From Sorghum bicolor (taxonomy: Eukaryota; Streptophyta; Magnoliopsida; Poales; Poaceae), in the NCBI RefSeq assembly GCF_000003195.3, contig NC_012878.2, positions 57,164,629 through 57,228,628 of the forward strand: a stretch of DNA of 64,000 bases, written 5' to 3'. The position numbers and the translations under genes are program-made. Under the pieces are notes generated by a model. It saw nothing but the letters and a program-made list of their open reading frames with translations, made no database searches and had not been told where the DNA came from. Shown piece after piece: positions 11,702-22,736 of the stretch. Each line of letters opens with the position of its first letter. Position 1 is the stretch's first letter.

Positions 11702-11861
11702 ACTGTCTTTGAGTCTGGACATGCACTGATAACCACGTGCGACCTGTCCTTCTATGCTACGGAGTAGTCTTATCACAGGAACATCACAGTAGGAGGGGAC
11801 TACCGACTACAGTACTGTAGTTACATTTTTTACGAGTACTGTAGTAGGTGAACTCGTCGAG

Positions 11862-12079
11862 GGCCTTGTTTACTCCCGAAAAGTGAAAAGATTTTGGTAC
11901 TGTAGCACTTTCGTTTGTTTGTGACAAATATTATCTAATTATAGACTAACTCAGATTAAAAGATTCGTCTCGTGATTTACAGCTAAACTGTGTAATTAGT
12001 TTTTGTTTTCGTCTATATTTAATGTTTCATACATGTGCCACAAGATTCGATAATGTTTTCGGAATGGACTAACAAGGCC
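11862..12079 (-). mobile_element. M1 MITE, right part deleted
   Basis: It starts GGCCTTGTTTACTCCC. After ATTCGAT the usual GTGACGG stretch is missing, and the copy ends ACTAACAAGGCC. A second M1-like tail (GGGAACTAAACATG) follows at about 12,091-12,104. Confidence 0.7.
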
Positions 12080-12462
12080 GTCGGGTTTTCGGGAACTAAA
12101 CATGTGCCGAGGGTGTGTTCACGCCATTGTCTGGTACAGTACAAGAAAGGCCGACGTGAGAGACGAGTGTCCATGTCCGTAGTTATTCGTATCATGCAAC
12201 CGGCACACAAAGCTCCAGTCAACGAGACGGCTTTGCATGCCAGGCCAGACCGGACCGGAAAGCCGAGCCAGCCGACAACTGGGACCCGCGGCCGAGAAAG
12301 CCATCCCTCAGCAATCTCTGCCCGGTGCCTGCCGCGGCTGCTCCTGCTCCTGCTCGCTCGGGGGTCGGGGCCGAGGGGCCGTGCACGGGCGGGTCTCCAA
12401 CAAGCGGAAGCCAACACCGGAGAGTCACGCACGCAAACGAGACGGCACATCAGACCATCTAG
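12080..12462. other. GC-rich spacer, no supportable gene
   Basis: It is open in several frames on both strands. No domain or splice pattern was recognised. Confidence 0.4.
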
Positions 12463-12545
12463 GGTCTTGTTTAGTTTCATTTTTTTTGGGAAAAATAGAC
12501 ATTGTGAAACTTTCATTTGTATTTAATAAACTTTCATTTGTTTAG
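12463..12545 (-). mobile_element. M1 left-end fragment
   Basis: Only GGTCTTGTTTAGTTTC and the CTTTCATTTGTATTTAATAAA region remain. A 12-bp piece, CTTTCATTTGTT, then repeats. Confidence 0.6.
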
Positions 12546-12855
12546 TTATTTTATTTTTATGTTAAAAAATAAATAAAATGAACGATTCAGCATGACATCT
12601 ACAAGTAAAAAAACTTCACTTTTCGGGGCACGGAGGGAGCGTAGCGTGGTAGCGGTGGCTAGCCTCTCGTCGCTACCCAACAAAGACTGCTCACTGTTCA
12701 CGTAGTGTGCGTCTTCGATCGTGTAGCCGATGGGCCCGGTCAGGTCGGGGCCCGTAGCCCTGGGCCTCCGGCTTTCCAAGGGCCTGGCCTGAACAGCTGA
12801 CGCAGGTGCGGTTGCGGCACGGGGGAACAGGGACAGAGCGCGCTCCGCTCGCTTG
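12546..12855. other. Spacer with several TGGGCC-type motifs
   Basis: TGGGCC/GGGCC words occur at 12,730-12,785. Such site II-like words often mark plant promoters, but I find no gene beside them. Confidence 0.35.
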
Positions 12856-13080
12856 GGCCTCGTTTACTTCCCAAAAGCGAAAAGTTTTCGATACTGTAGA
12901 CAAATATTATCCAATCATGGACTAACTAGGATCAAAAAATTCGTCTCGTGATTTACAGCTAAACTGTGTAATTAATTTTTATTTTCGTCTATATTTAATG
13001 TTTCATGCATGTATCACAAGATTCGATGTGACGGAGAATCTTGAAAACTTTTTGGTTTTCAGAGTGAAGTAAACAAGGCC
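12856..13080 (-). mobile_element. M1 MITE
   Basis: The ends are GGCCTCGTTTACTTCC and GAAGTAAACAAGGCC with TTG/TTG duplications. A short deletion follows ATACTGTAG near the left end. Confidence 0.82.
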
Positions 13081-13125
13081 TTGGCGTGCTGCCGCTGCCC
13101 ATGTGTTCCGGTACTGCCTATTACT

Positions 13126-13365
13126 GGTGTTTAGTTCCGAAAACTGAAAAGTTTTCGGAACTGCAGCACTTTCGTTTTTATTTGGCAAACATTATCTAAT
13201 TATAGAGTAACTAGGCTTAAAAGATTCATCTCGTGATTTACAGGTAAACTGTGCAATTAGTTTTTATTTTCGTCTATATTTAATACTCCATACATGTGGC
13301 GTAAGATTCGATGTGACGGGGAATCTTGAAAAGATTTTGCTTTTTGGGGTGAACTAAACAAGGCC
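13126..13365 (-). mobile_element. M1 MITE, left tip altered
   Basis: It starts GGTGTTTAGTTCCG and ends GAACTAAACAAGGCC. The core is close to consensus. Confidence 0.78.
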
Positions 13366-13641
13366 GTGAAAAATCTAAACATGTTCTTCGCTAACCTGAG
13401 CACGTGGCGGGTCGGCGTCGGCTGGAGCTGCTCTGATCACAATCACATGCCTGATATCTGGCAAACTGGGCAAAAAAAAAATGACGTGAGGGCTCGAGAG
13501 CCCATCCTTTTTCGTGTACCAGGAAAAAAAAAACCCGAAACTACTGTAGAAACAAGCAAGCGGAGTACTGTAGTAGGAGTAGCAGCTGCTGGAGTACGTA
13601 TCGTGTTTCGAGTTTTCACCGCGGCTGGTTTTACAGATTCA

Positions 13642-14118
13642 TGCCTTGTTTAGTTGCAAAATATAAATAGTATTAATTTCGTTTGTATTTGATAAATATT
13701 GTCTAATCACGGACTAACTAGACTCAAAAGATTCGTCTCGTCATTTCTGACCAATCTGTGAAATTAGTTTTTATTTTCGTTTATATTTAATACTTCATGC
13801 ATACGGCCTTGTTTAGTTCCGAAAAGATTTCGGATTTCGGTACTGTAGCATTTTCGTTTTTATTTGACAAATATGATCCAATCATAGACTAACTAGGCTC
13901 AAAAGATTCACCTCGTGATTTACAGTTAAACTGTGTGATTAGTTTTTGTTTTTGTCTATATTTAATACTTCATGCATGTGCCGCAAGATTCGATGCGACA
14001 GGGAATCTTGAAAACTTTTTAGATTTCGGGGTAAACTAAACAAGACCTACTTCTAAAGATTCGATAGGATAAAAAATCTGAAAAATTTTGCAAAATTTTC
14101 TCGGAACTAAACGAGGCC
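13642..14118 (-). mobile_element. M1 copy split in its middle by a nested M1
   Basis: The outer copy starts TGCCTTGTTTAGTTGC and runs to ATGCATAC at 13804. It resumes after the insert at TTCTAAAGATTCGAT and ends GGAACTAAACGAGGCC at 14118. TCA flanks both outer ends (13639-13641 and 14119-14121). The outer element also lacks part of its left region. Confidence 0.85.
13805..14047 (-). mobile_element. M1 MITE nested in the preceding copy
   Basis: The full-length ends are GGCCTTGTTTAGTTCC and AAACTAAACAAGACC. TAC/TAC (13802-13804 and 14048-14050) is the duplicated target, so the 3-bp duplication need not be TTA. Confidence 0.88.
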
Positions 14119-14433
14119 TCAGGCGTCCGACGGCCACATGGTCCCGGGCGCGCAGCGCAGCGCAGGAGCGAGCTCGTGAGGCAGGTGGAATCGGGGTGAC
14201 GACGACGACGCATGGAGCAATGCGGGTGGATACGCGATGAAACAAACAGGTCGGCAGGTCAGGTCCCCAGGCGATGGTGGCAGCGGGCCATGTGGAGGAG
14301 ACGAGCGGAGCAGCCGCCCAGACCTGACCTGAGGGAGCCCACTGCACTGCACGCAGCAGTGAGCAGTGTAGGAGCGCTAGCGCGCCGCGCCGAGGCTGGC
14401 AGCTCTGACTCTGACCCACACACGCCCGATAAA
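14119..14433. other. GC-rich spacer, no supportable gene
   Basis: Frames overlap on both strands. No recognisable protein was found. Confidence 0.4.
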
Positions 14434-14674
14434 GGCCTCGTTTACTTCCCAAAAAATTTTGCAAAATTTTTCAGATTTTTCGTCACATTGAATCTTTAGA
14501 CGTATGCATAAAGTATTAAATATAGATAAAAATAAAAACTAATTGTACAGTTTGGTCGAAATTGACGAGACGAATCTTTTCAGCCTAGTTAGTCCATAAT
14601 TAGATAACATTTGTCAAATACAAACGAAAGTGTTACTATTTCAATTTTACGATTTTTTTTAAGTAAACAAGGCC
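14434..14674 (+). mobile_element. M1 MITE
   Basis: The ends are GGCCTCGTTTACTTCC and AAGTAAACAAGGCC, flanked by AAA on both sides. Confidence 0.8.
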
Positions 14675-14829
14675 AAAAGCGAGGAGAAAGTTGGGGTGGG
14701 AGTGGGACGTTTCGGTCTCTCACTGCCGTGTTGCCACTCTCCTCGCAGCGCACCTCCACGCCCTGCCACCCGTTTCCATCGCCTGGCGCACTCTCGTACT
14801 CCTACGCGTCTGACCGCCCTGACGAGTAG

Positions 14830-14961
14830 GGTCTTGTTTATGAGTAGTAGTTCAGAATTTTTTTTAGTTTTTCACATTATAATATTTTTATTTTTATTTA
14901 ACTTAATAATTATTGTAGATTAGCTAAGCTTAGAAAATTCATCTCATAAAACTACAAGACC
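14830..14961 (-). mobile_element. M1 remnant, truncated
   Basis: The left end is GTCTTGTTTATGAG. The sequence breaks off after AAATTCATCTCATAAAACTAC, with CAAGACC possibly the old terminus. Confidence 0.5.
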
Positions 14962-15439
14962 AGCATCCCGTTACAGTACAGTAGAGCGATCGATCTCTAT
15001 CGCATCGCCTGAGGCTCTGGCATTGGCATGGGCTACGGGCGTTGGGCCATGGCGTGGGCGTGGATGGCCGTGTACGCATGGGTGCCTGCCTGTACACTCC
15101 TGCTATCTGGCGTGGTGACTGTGCGCTGCTTTTGGTGGTTTCCGCACGACGCCCGTTGTTTCATGTTTGTACACTGGCAGGTCCGAGCCGGAGCGGTGGC
15201 ACGTGGCAGCGACAGCACCATCAACAGCTTGTTCGTTTGACCGTATGGCACTCACAATATTATACAAGACTGTATCAGAGTTTAAGATAAGTAATTACAT
15301 ATTATTTATAATATTTCACTGAAGTGACAACATATTTATTAAAAAAAAAGATAGCAAAAATAAGACTTCAAGTCTTATCTAAACTCTAAGTCTATATTGT
15401 TCGATATAATAAATAACTTTAAACTTTAGGATAGAGTCT
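14962..15439. other. Intergenic spacer
   Basis: Its left half is GC-rich and its right half AT-rich. Overlapping frames at 15,028-15,290 have no recognisable product. Confidence 0.4.
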
Positions 15440-15585
15440 ACATGCTGTGCATGCGGAAGACATAAATATTATTCTCTCAACCAATAATATTTTCTTCTCT
15501 CAGTTATCGAGAAGCTGCGCGACCGTAGGGCAGTCGCGTCAATAGTCACATGCTGTGCATGCGGAAGACATAAATATTATTCTCT
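15440..15585. repeat. 38-bp direct repeat, 108-bp period
   Basis: The 38-bp segment beginning ACATGCTGTGCATGCGGAAG occurs at 15440-15477 and again at 15548-15585 without visible change. The second copy runs into the following MITE. Confidence 0.75.
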
Positions 15586-15815
15586 TTATGTCAAATTATA
15601 AGTTATTATAAAAACTTTAGAGAATTAAATTATTTTAAATTTGACTAAATTTATATAATAAAATAATAACATATATGATTTTAACTTAGTATCATTAGGT
15701 TATTTATTAATTATATTTTCATCATATAACTATTTGGTGTTATAAATTTTTATTATTTTTTTCTATAATTTTGGTCAAACTTTAGGTACTTGACTTATAA
15801 TTTGGATGGAAGAAG
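15582..15815. mobile_element. Stowaway-like MITE, decayed ends
   Basis: The left CAAATTATAAGTTATTAT and right ACTTATAATTTGGATGG are inverted. The interior is AT-rich and resembles the element at 16,771. The CTCCCTCC tip is degraded on the left. Confidence 0.6.
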
Positions 15816-15889
15816 TACTATAGAAGTACTGCTACTCGTATCTGTTTCACTTCTACCGTTCTAGTACTACTCCTATAATATATACCATA

Positions 15890-15977
15890 GCTTGTTCGTT
15901 TATATTATCAACCGTACTTTGTACTTTTTTCTGTCAGTTAACAATATTTTTTCTCAAACATTAATCAGCCAACAGTA
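15890..15977. mobile_element. Fragment of a GCTTGTTCGTTT-type MITE
   Basis: It starts GCTTGTTCGTTTATATTATC and contains AATCAGCCAACAGTAATG. Related pieces occur near 46,026 and 62,762. The right half is missing. Confidence 0.5.
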
Positions 15978-15986
15978 ATGACTTTT

Positions 15987-16085
15987 CAACCCTCACATTT
16001 GCACGTTTCAAATAATAGTAGTAACTTTCTATATTTATCTCTCCTCGGAGGATTTCAGGCTCCAACCCTCACATTTGCACGTTTC
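15987..16085. repeat. 23-bp direct repeat
   Basis: The segment starting CAACCCTCACATTTGCACGT occurs at 15987-16009 and 16063-16085. I see no clear element between the copies. Confidence 0.65.
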
Positions 16086-16447
16086 GCGAACAAGTACTGT
16101 ACTGCTACCACCACACCTGAAATTCGTGCCAAGCGACGGGCGTGCACGTGATTGTTGATCCACTCATTTTCTACTCCACCATTCCAAATTTGCAGTGAAC
16201 AGAGTACTGCCTACTTGAATTGAACCGTGTCATCTGTTACGGTTAACATTTATCACATCTTTGGCGAGGGTTGGTGTACCGTGTCGAAACCACTTTTGAG
16301 CAACATTGTCACTCTCCCGAATTTTAGAATCTTCATACACAACGGATCTAATTAGTCCCATGTATTCGTTTTTTTACGATTTTGCAATACAGAGTCTATC
16401 CGTATTTGGTTATCTGCAATACTGTTCAAAGTAGACCTAATACCAAG

Positions 16448-16664
16448 TTAGCTACGATGTTTTTTTTCAAAATCGTGCGTGGCACGTTTTTCATTAAGAG
16501 ATGTTAGGAAAAGTAATCAGTCTTAGCATTCAATGGTGAGATGCCATTGAAACGCTAAGTAACACTACACAATAATCGTCGGCTCAAACGGCACCGCTAT
16601 TGAATTGGACCTGAAGCTAAAAACGGATTTGCTACACGTATTGCACAGACATTAGCTACGATGT
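16448..16664 (-). mobile_element. 5'-truncated LINE-like 3' end with target duplication
   Basis: A perfect 13-bp duplication TTAGCTACGATGT (16448-16460 and 16652-16664) flanks a 191-bp insert. The insert begins with a T run on the + strand, so its poly(A) tail is on the - strand. Long variable duplications plus poly(A) indicate target-primed reverse transcription. No reverse transcriptase coding remains. Confidence 0.75.
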
Positions 16665-16770
16665 CAGATCTCGTGATATTAGACAATGAAGATTAGCATA
16701 AGTTGATCCACACACAAAATGAAATATTCACATTCCTTGTATCCCTACTAGAAACATGAGATATGAACTA

Positions 16771-17030
16771 CTCTCTCCATCCCAAATTGTAAGTCATTCT
16801 AAGAATTTTGGAGAGTCAAACTTTTCTAAGTTTGACCAAATTTATAAGATAAAATAATAATTATTATGATACCAACTAAGTATTATTAGATTATTTTTTA
16901 ATTATATTTTCATAATATACTCACTTTATGTTACAAATCTTAGTATTTTTCTTTATAAATTTGGTCAAATATGAAAATGTTGTGACTCTCCAAAATTTTT
17001 GGAATGACTTACAATTTGGGATGGAGGGAG
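16771..17030. mobile_element. Stowaway-like MITE, well preserved
   Basis: It starts CTCTCTCCATCCCAAATTG and ends CAATTTGGGATGGAGGGAG, with long inverted arms and a TA/TA target duplication. These are standard features of grass Stowaway (Tc1/mariner) MITEs. Confidence 0.88.
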
Positions 17031-17192
17031 TACAACACACCGGTGACTACACGCTACAAAATGTGAACAACAAAACACTATTTATCAAAATCCAGCTTGT
17101 TTGTGTAGAACAACTAAATACTAGGAATCACAGATTGGCCCAATCATACAAGAGGCAAGAGGTTTCACTCGGCTAATGAACGACAGGAAGTT

Positions 17193-17690
17193 GCCCTGTT
17201 TAGATGCAGCCAAATAGCCAAAACTTTTAGAGAAATGAGTATTTTTTAGAAGAATTGATCTAAACAGGGGTTTGTAAAACTTGACTGTAAAGATTTAGAA
17301 TTTGGGATCTTGGAGTCCCAAAACTGTGTAAATTTGCTTAGGGACCCGTGTCGTGTAAATTAGAAAGCATATAAACACCTATTTGGGTCTTGTTGAGTTC
17401 CGAAAACTGAAAAGTTTTCGGAACTGTAGCACTTTCGTTTCTTTGTGGGAAATATTGTCCAATCATATACTAAATAGGGTCAAAAGATTCGTCTCGTGAT
17501 TTACAGTCAAACTGTGTGATTAGTTTTTATTTTCGTTTATATTTAATGCTTCATGCATGTGCCACAAGATTCGATGTGAGAGGAAATCTTGAAAACTTTT
17601 TGGATTTCGGGGTGAACTAAACAAGGCCTTGAATGTAAAGTTTACAGCTAAAAGTTTTGAGATGTAAATATTTGGCATCTAAACAAGCCC
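17193..17690. mobile_element. Second Tourist-like MITE type, interrupted by M1
   Basis: The left CCCTGTTTAGATGCAGCC and right GGCATCTAAACAAGCCC are inverted repeats. An M1 element occupies 17396-17628 in its interior. Its own sequence (for example AAACTTTTAGAGAAATGAG) is unlike M1. Confidence 0.65.
17396..17628 (-). mobile_element. M1 MITE nested in the previous element
   Basis: The ends are GGTCTTGTTGAGTTCCG and GAACTAAACAAGGCC with TTG/TTG duplications. Confidence 0.85.
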
Positions 17691-18114
17691 TTAGTTTGGA
17701 GAGATTGCAATTAAGTAGCAAATGCTTTAGCTTTATTAGCTAGATGTAGTAAACACTTTGCGGTGTGCGCTTCGCCCTTTCTAAATGTTGATTGTAATTT
17801 GCCTATAGCTAGCTAATAAAGTCTCTCTTTGCTTGAAAGAAAACTAAACACCGGTATACGTTTATGTTAGCTTCAATTGTGTTGAGTAGGGTCTAAAAAT
17901 ATTTTTAATTGAAGAAATGTCAACAAGTGTACTTTTAAATTTTAAATTGGTAAACTAAATTATAGAAATCAGAAATACAAAACTTATAGGTATATAATCT
18001 GTAATTTATAAAATTTAATTCGATCAGAACTTTGATACTATAATCCCGTGCCGTGCGGTGTAAAACGATACTGTGTAGGATATCGATTCTCCAAACCCTG
18101 CATGGCGGTAGTAA
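17691..18114. other. AT-rich intergenic spacer
   Basis: I see no gene or clear element in this stretch. Confidence 0.4.
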
Positions 18115-18357
18115 GGCCTTGTTTGGTTAGCCGAAAAATTTGCAAATTTTTTTAGATTCTCCGTAACATCAAATCTTTAAACGCATGCATGAAGTATTAA
18201 ATATATAGGAAAATAAAAACCAATTGTGCAGTTTAGTCGGAATCGACGAGACGAATCTTTTAAGCATAGTTAGTACATGTTTAGATAATATTTGTCAAAT
18301 ACAAACGAAAGTGATACTATTTCTGTTTTGCAAAAATTTTTGGAACTAAACAAGGTC
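18115..18357 (+). mobile_element. M1 MITE, intact
   Basis: The ends are GGCCTTGTTTGGTTAGC and GGAACTAAACAAGGTC with TAA/TAA duplications. Confidence 0.85.
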
Positions 18358-18530
18358 TAATGCAAATCAATAAGGTTAGTTTCGGATACTGTAACCGACA
18401 TATTCATTCATCAATCGTACTTATTTTGCGAATAGAAAACTTTATTAATTATCAAATAGTATCTTTAGAAGCAAGCGACACGACAATCTCTAAAAAAAAG
18501 AAAAAAAAGACCTGACTACTACTCTACCTA

Positions 18531-18773
18531 GGCCTTGTTTAGTTCACTCCGAAAACTAAAAACTTTTCAAAATTCTCCGTCACATTAAATTTTAGAGCAC
18601 ATGCATGAAACATTAGATATAGACGAAAATAAAAACTAATTGCACAGATTGCCTGTAAATTACAAGATGAATCTTTTGAGTCTAGTTAGTCTATAATTGA
18701 ATAATATTTGTCAAATAAAAACGAAAATGCTACAATGCCGAAATCCGAAATTTTTTTGCAACTAAACGAGGCC
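18531..18773 (+). mobile_element. M1 MITE, intact
   Basis: The ends are GGCCTTGTTTAGTTCACTC and CAACTAAACGAGGCC with CTA/CTA duplications. Confidence 0.83.
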
Positions 18774-18776
18774 CTA

Positions 18777-19472
18777 ATATAGATACCAGGAATTTGAGGT
18801 TTCGATGATTTAGGTTTAGCCGAGGCCGAAACAAGCATACATCTACAGCAATGTCAACCGGATTTTACTTCGGACTGGACGGGTAGTACGGAGTAAAAGT
18901 TCACTATCGCTGTGTAAACTTACATGATGGTGTCTTTGGATCCTTAACTCTTGATTTTTGATATTTTAGTCCATAAACTTATATCGTGGCTTTGCTCGTG
19001 TCACTAACTCTCGAATTTTGATATTTTATTCTCATAGTCGAAACAAGCAAACTAATTGTTTGTTGATCCGCGAGTTGAGATGATGCTATTCTACTTTGTT
19101 TTAGGATAGTATAAATATAAAAAATCAAGAGTTAAAGACAAGTGTGTGAAGGTTTACGGACTCAAATATATCAAAAATCAAGAGTTATAAACCCAGGTTA
19201 AGTCACCGCGCAAGTTTAGGTACTGGTGTAAATTTTAGTCGGCATCAAGAATGAATGGTGGTGCGGTCGTACTAAAAACGCGACAAATTGGATCGTCGCC
19301 TCTACAACGATTACACCAGATGCGGTGCGCGGAGGCGTGTGGACCCCCTCGGCGAGGCGACACCATCAATAATGGTGAGGTGTCGTGTTGGCGCAGACAT
19401 TAACCTCGCCGTCAACCGCAACCAGAGGCTGGCTGGCGATTTTGTTTGAGCAAAAAAGGAGTCCTGAACTGA
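18777..19472. other. Intergenic spacer
   Basis: The repeated phrase around TTTTTGATATTTTAGTC (18,955 and 19,016) suggests an old repeat. No gene is seen. Confidence 0.4.
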
Positions 19473-19714
19473 GGCCTTGTTTAGTTTCTATCAAAATTTA
19501 AAAAGTTTTTAAGATTTTTTATCCCATCGAATTTTACGCCACATGCATTGAGCACTGAATATAGATGAAAAAATAACTAATCGCACAATTTTTCTGTAAA
19601 TCGCGAGACAAATTTTTAAGCCTAGTCAGTACGTAATTGAACAATATTTATCAAATACAAACAAAAATATTAAAATAGTAAAATTCAAAAAGTTTTTCAC
19701 AACTAAACAAGGCC
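19473..19714 (+). mobile_element. M1 MITE
   Basis: The ends are GGCCTTGTTTAGTTTC and ACAACTAAACAAGGCC with TGA/TGA duplications. The core has many changes. Confidence 0.82.
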
Positions 19715-19812
19715 TGAAAACGCAAAAAAAGGACGGAATGCAAGTACAAAGGGCATCCTTTAACCGTACAAACCAGGATGGATAGCAAAAAAATGATGTG
19801 GCCATAGAACAA

Positions 19813-20051
19813 GGCCTTGTTTACTTCTACCAAAAAATCCAAAATTTTTAAAGATTTTATATCATATCGAATCTTTAAACGCATGCATGAAGTATTAAAT
19901 ATAGACGAAAATAAAAACTAATTGCACAGTTTGGTCGGAATTGACGATACACATCTTTTGAGCCTAGTTAGTTCATAGTTAGACAATAATTATTACAAAC
20001 AAACGAAAGTGCTACAGTATCCTAAAAATTTTTTTCTTCAGGAACAAGGCC
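19813..20051 (+). mobile_element. M1 MITE
   Basis: It starts GGCCTTGTTTACTTC and ends GGAACAAGGCC, with CAA/CAA duplications. The CTAAA part of the right terminus is deleted. Confidence 0.8.
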
Positions 20052-20552
20052 CAAAGAAAGAGAGAAATGTAAAGTTTTTCATATAAAATATTTCTACATG
20101 AGAATCCGGTTCGAAGGAGATGTGAGTAGATGATAAGAGAGACAAGAGGTGTGGTTGCATAAATTCTACTTTTAAGAAACATTCTATTAGTAAAAAGAAA
20201 TGCTTTCATCATGTAGTGTCTATATATGCCTTTGATAAACATGGAAACTCTGTATGACTTTCTTAATATAGAAACTATCTCATGATTTCACGGTCGTGAC
20301 TGCCCCTATAGGTTGTCTTGTTTCTTATCATCTAGGAGTACCTATGTGGCTTTATATCTTAGTGACCGGTGACCGTGTAGACATAGCTTGTTGTGTGAAA
20401 ACATTTCCTTCTCTTTTTCTTTAATTACAATACCACATTATTATCTAGTTGATATTGTGAGTGTAAAAATTATCATGGTTTTTTAGTTGGGACTACAGTA
20501 AGCTGACACATCAATTCTATAATGAGACAGATAAAGAAACAAAATAAATATA
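20052..20552. other. AT-rich intergenic spacer
   Basis: I see no gene or repeat I can support here. Confidence 0.4.
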
Positions 20553-20795
20553 GGTCTTGTTTAGATGCGAAAAGATATTGGATTACGTTACTGCATCACT
20601 TTCGTTTGTTTATGGCAAATATTGTCCTATCATGGACTGAACTGGATTAAAAGATTTGTCTCGCCATTTACAGTTAAACTGTGTAATTAGTTTTTATTTT
20701 TGTCTATATTTAGTGTTTCATGCAAATGTCGAAAGATTCGATGTGACTAGAAATCTTAAAAACTTTTTAATTTTTAGAGTGAACTAAACAAGGCC
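20553..20795 (-). mobile_element. M1 MITE
   Basis: The ends are GGTCTTGTTTAGATGCG and GAACTAAACAAGGCC with ATA/ATA duplications. Confidence 0.82.
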
Positions 20796-20869
20796 ATACC
20801 ATAAATTTATAGCCAGCTGAGGCATGGGCGAAAAGAACAATTCATCACATAGCTTCTCGTACCTAACAG

Positions 20870-21110
20870 GCGGTGTTTAGTTGACTCAAAAAACTCAAAA
20901 CTTTTCAAGATTTATTGTCGTATCAAATTTTACGACATATGCATGGAACACTAAATATAGACGAAAATAAAAATTAATGGTACATTTTATCTATAAATCG
21001 CAAGTTGAATCTTTTAAGACTAGTTATACATAATTGGACAATGTTTATCAAATAAAAACGAAAGTGTTATCATTTTGAAATTCAAAAAGTTTTCGAAATT
21101 AAACAAGGAC
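20870..21110 (+). mobile_element. M1 MITE, tips diverged
   Basis: It starts GCGGTGTTTAGTTGAC and ends AAATTAAACAAGGAC. The core is typical. Confidence 0.72.
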
Positions 21111-21172
21111 TAAACTAAGACTATTATTATGTGGATGAATTAAAATTGAGACTATTATTGCGTGGGTGAACT

Positions 21173-21577
21173 ACTTGTTTAGATGCACCCAAAAATCCAA
21201 AACTTTACAAGATTCATCATCACATCGAATCTTGCGGCACATGCATGGAGTATTAAATATAGATAAAAATAAAAACTAATTACACAGTTTGTCTGTAAAT
21301 CGCGAGACGAATCTTTTAAGCCTAGTTACTCCATAATTGGACAATATTTGTCAAATAAAAACAAAAGTGCTACGGTAGCACTTTCGTTTGTATTTGACAA
21401 ATGTTGTCCAATTATAGACTAACTAGGCTCAAAAGATTTGTCTCGTCAATTTCGACCAAACTGTGTAATTAGTTTTTATTTTCGTCTATATTTAATACTC
21501 CATGCATGTGTTTAAAGATTCGATGTGACGGGGAATGTGAAAAATTTTGCAAAATTTTCTGAGAACTAAACAAGGCC
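21173..21577. mobile_element. Head-to-head M1 pair forming a long palindrome
   Basis: The left half (21173-21373) reads in the + orientation. At the exact point where it should enter its right terminus, it switches to a - oriented right half that ends GAACTAAACAAGGCC. The junction is the perfect palindrome AAAGTGCTACGGTAGCACTTT minus its outer bases, centred on 21374. The two arms of about 200 bp are diverged, so this is probably an old fusion or nested deletion, not a cloning artefact. Confidence 0.8.
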
Positions 21578-21827
21578 AAAGGCGAAATAACAGAGTAGTG
21601 TCCGGAAATAACACCCAGCGCGGCCGGAAATAACAGAGTAGTACAATGCTTGTCTGTGTATAATTGTACATGGACTACTATTACAGTAATAGTGTACTAC
21701 TACTGCTGCTACTACTACTACCGTACGTCTATGAATGAATGCATGCATGAATAATGGATGAACTGACGGAGTATTAAACTTGAGCACGGTACATGTGTTG
21801 ATGTCACATTTTTATCTCGGAGCCTAG

Positions 21828-22010
21828 GGCCTTGTTTAGTTCATCCAAAAAGCAAAAAGTTTTCAAGATTCTCCGTCACATCGAATCTTGTGGCACATGC
21901 ATGAAGCATTAAATATAGACGAAAGCAAAAACTAATTATACAGTTTAGCTGGAAATCGCGAGACGAATCTTTTGATCCTAATTAGCCTATAATTGGATAA
22001 TATTTTAGTG
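21828..22010 (+). mobile_element. M1 MITE, right end missing
   Basis: It starts GGCCTTGTTTAGTTCATCC and breaks off after TTGGATAATATTTTAG, losing the last 60 bp or so. Confidence 0.75.
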
Positions 22011-22020
22011 GATGAGGCCG

Positions 22021-22295
22021 GGTCTGGTTTATTTCTTTTTTTTTTTTGCAAAATGGACCTGCTAACATTTTCGTTTGTATTTGATAAATATTGTTTAATT
22101 ATAAACTAATTAGGCTCAAAAAATTCGTCTCTCATAAATACAGGCAAACTATACAATTAGTTAGTTTTTTATCTATATTTAATGTTATATGTATGTTTTT
22201 TATATATATATTTAATGTTATATGTATATGCCGTAAGATTCGTTATGACGATAAACTGAAAAAATTTACAAAATTTCCTACGAACTAAACAAGGA
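22021..22295 (-). mobile_element. M1 MITE with internal duplication
   Basis: It starts GGTCTGGTTTATTTC and ends CGAACTAAACAAGGA. The phrase TATTTAATGTTATATGTAT is duplicated around 22,177-22,228, lengthening the element. Confidence 0.72.
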
Positions 22296-22296
22296 T

Positions 22297-22486
22297 AGTT
22301 TACTCCAAAATCCAAAAACTTTTTAAAGTTTTCTATCACATAGATAAAGAAAATAATTAATTGCACAATTTGTCTATTGTTTGCGAGACGGACATTTTGA
22401 GCCTAAGTAATCCATGGTTGGATAATAATTACCAAATAAAAATAAAAGTGCTACAGTACCCAAAAACTTTTCACCTCTTCAACTAA
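22297..22486 (+). mobile_element. M1 MITE, internally deleted, adjoined by the next copy
   Basis: It starts TAGTTTACTCCAAAATCC and ends TTCAACTAA where the next M1 begins. The usual terminal ACAAGGCC may be the AACAA after that element (22,734-22,738). Confidence 0.65.
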
Positions 22487-22730
22487 GGCCTTGTTTAGTT
22501 CCGAAAAGATTTCGGATTTTTGGTACTGTAGCATTTTCGTTTGTTTGTGGCAAATATTGTCTAATCATAAACTAATTAGGCTCAAAAGATTCGTCTCGTA
22601 AATTACAGATAAACTGTGTAATTAGTTTTTGTTTTCTTCTATATTTAGTGTTTAATGTATGTGCCATAAGATTTGATGTGACGGGGAATCTTGAAAAGTT
22701 TTTGAATTTCGGGGTGAACTAAACAAGGCC
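22487..22730 (-). mobile_element. M1 MITE, intact
   Basis: The ends are GGCCTTGTTTAGTTCCG and GAACTAAACAAGGCC with TAA/TAA duplications (22484-22486 and 22731-22733). Confidence 0.85.
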
Positions 22731-22736
22731 TAAAAC

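Noticed and set aside
12019..12545. 165- and 163-codon frames on opposite strands
   Set aside because: They are mirror frames of the same GC-rich spacer and extend into M1 sequence at both ends.
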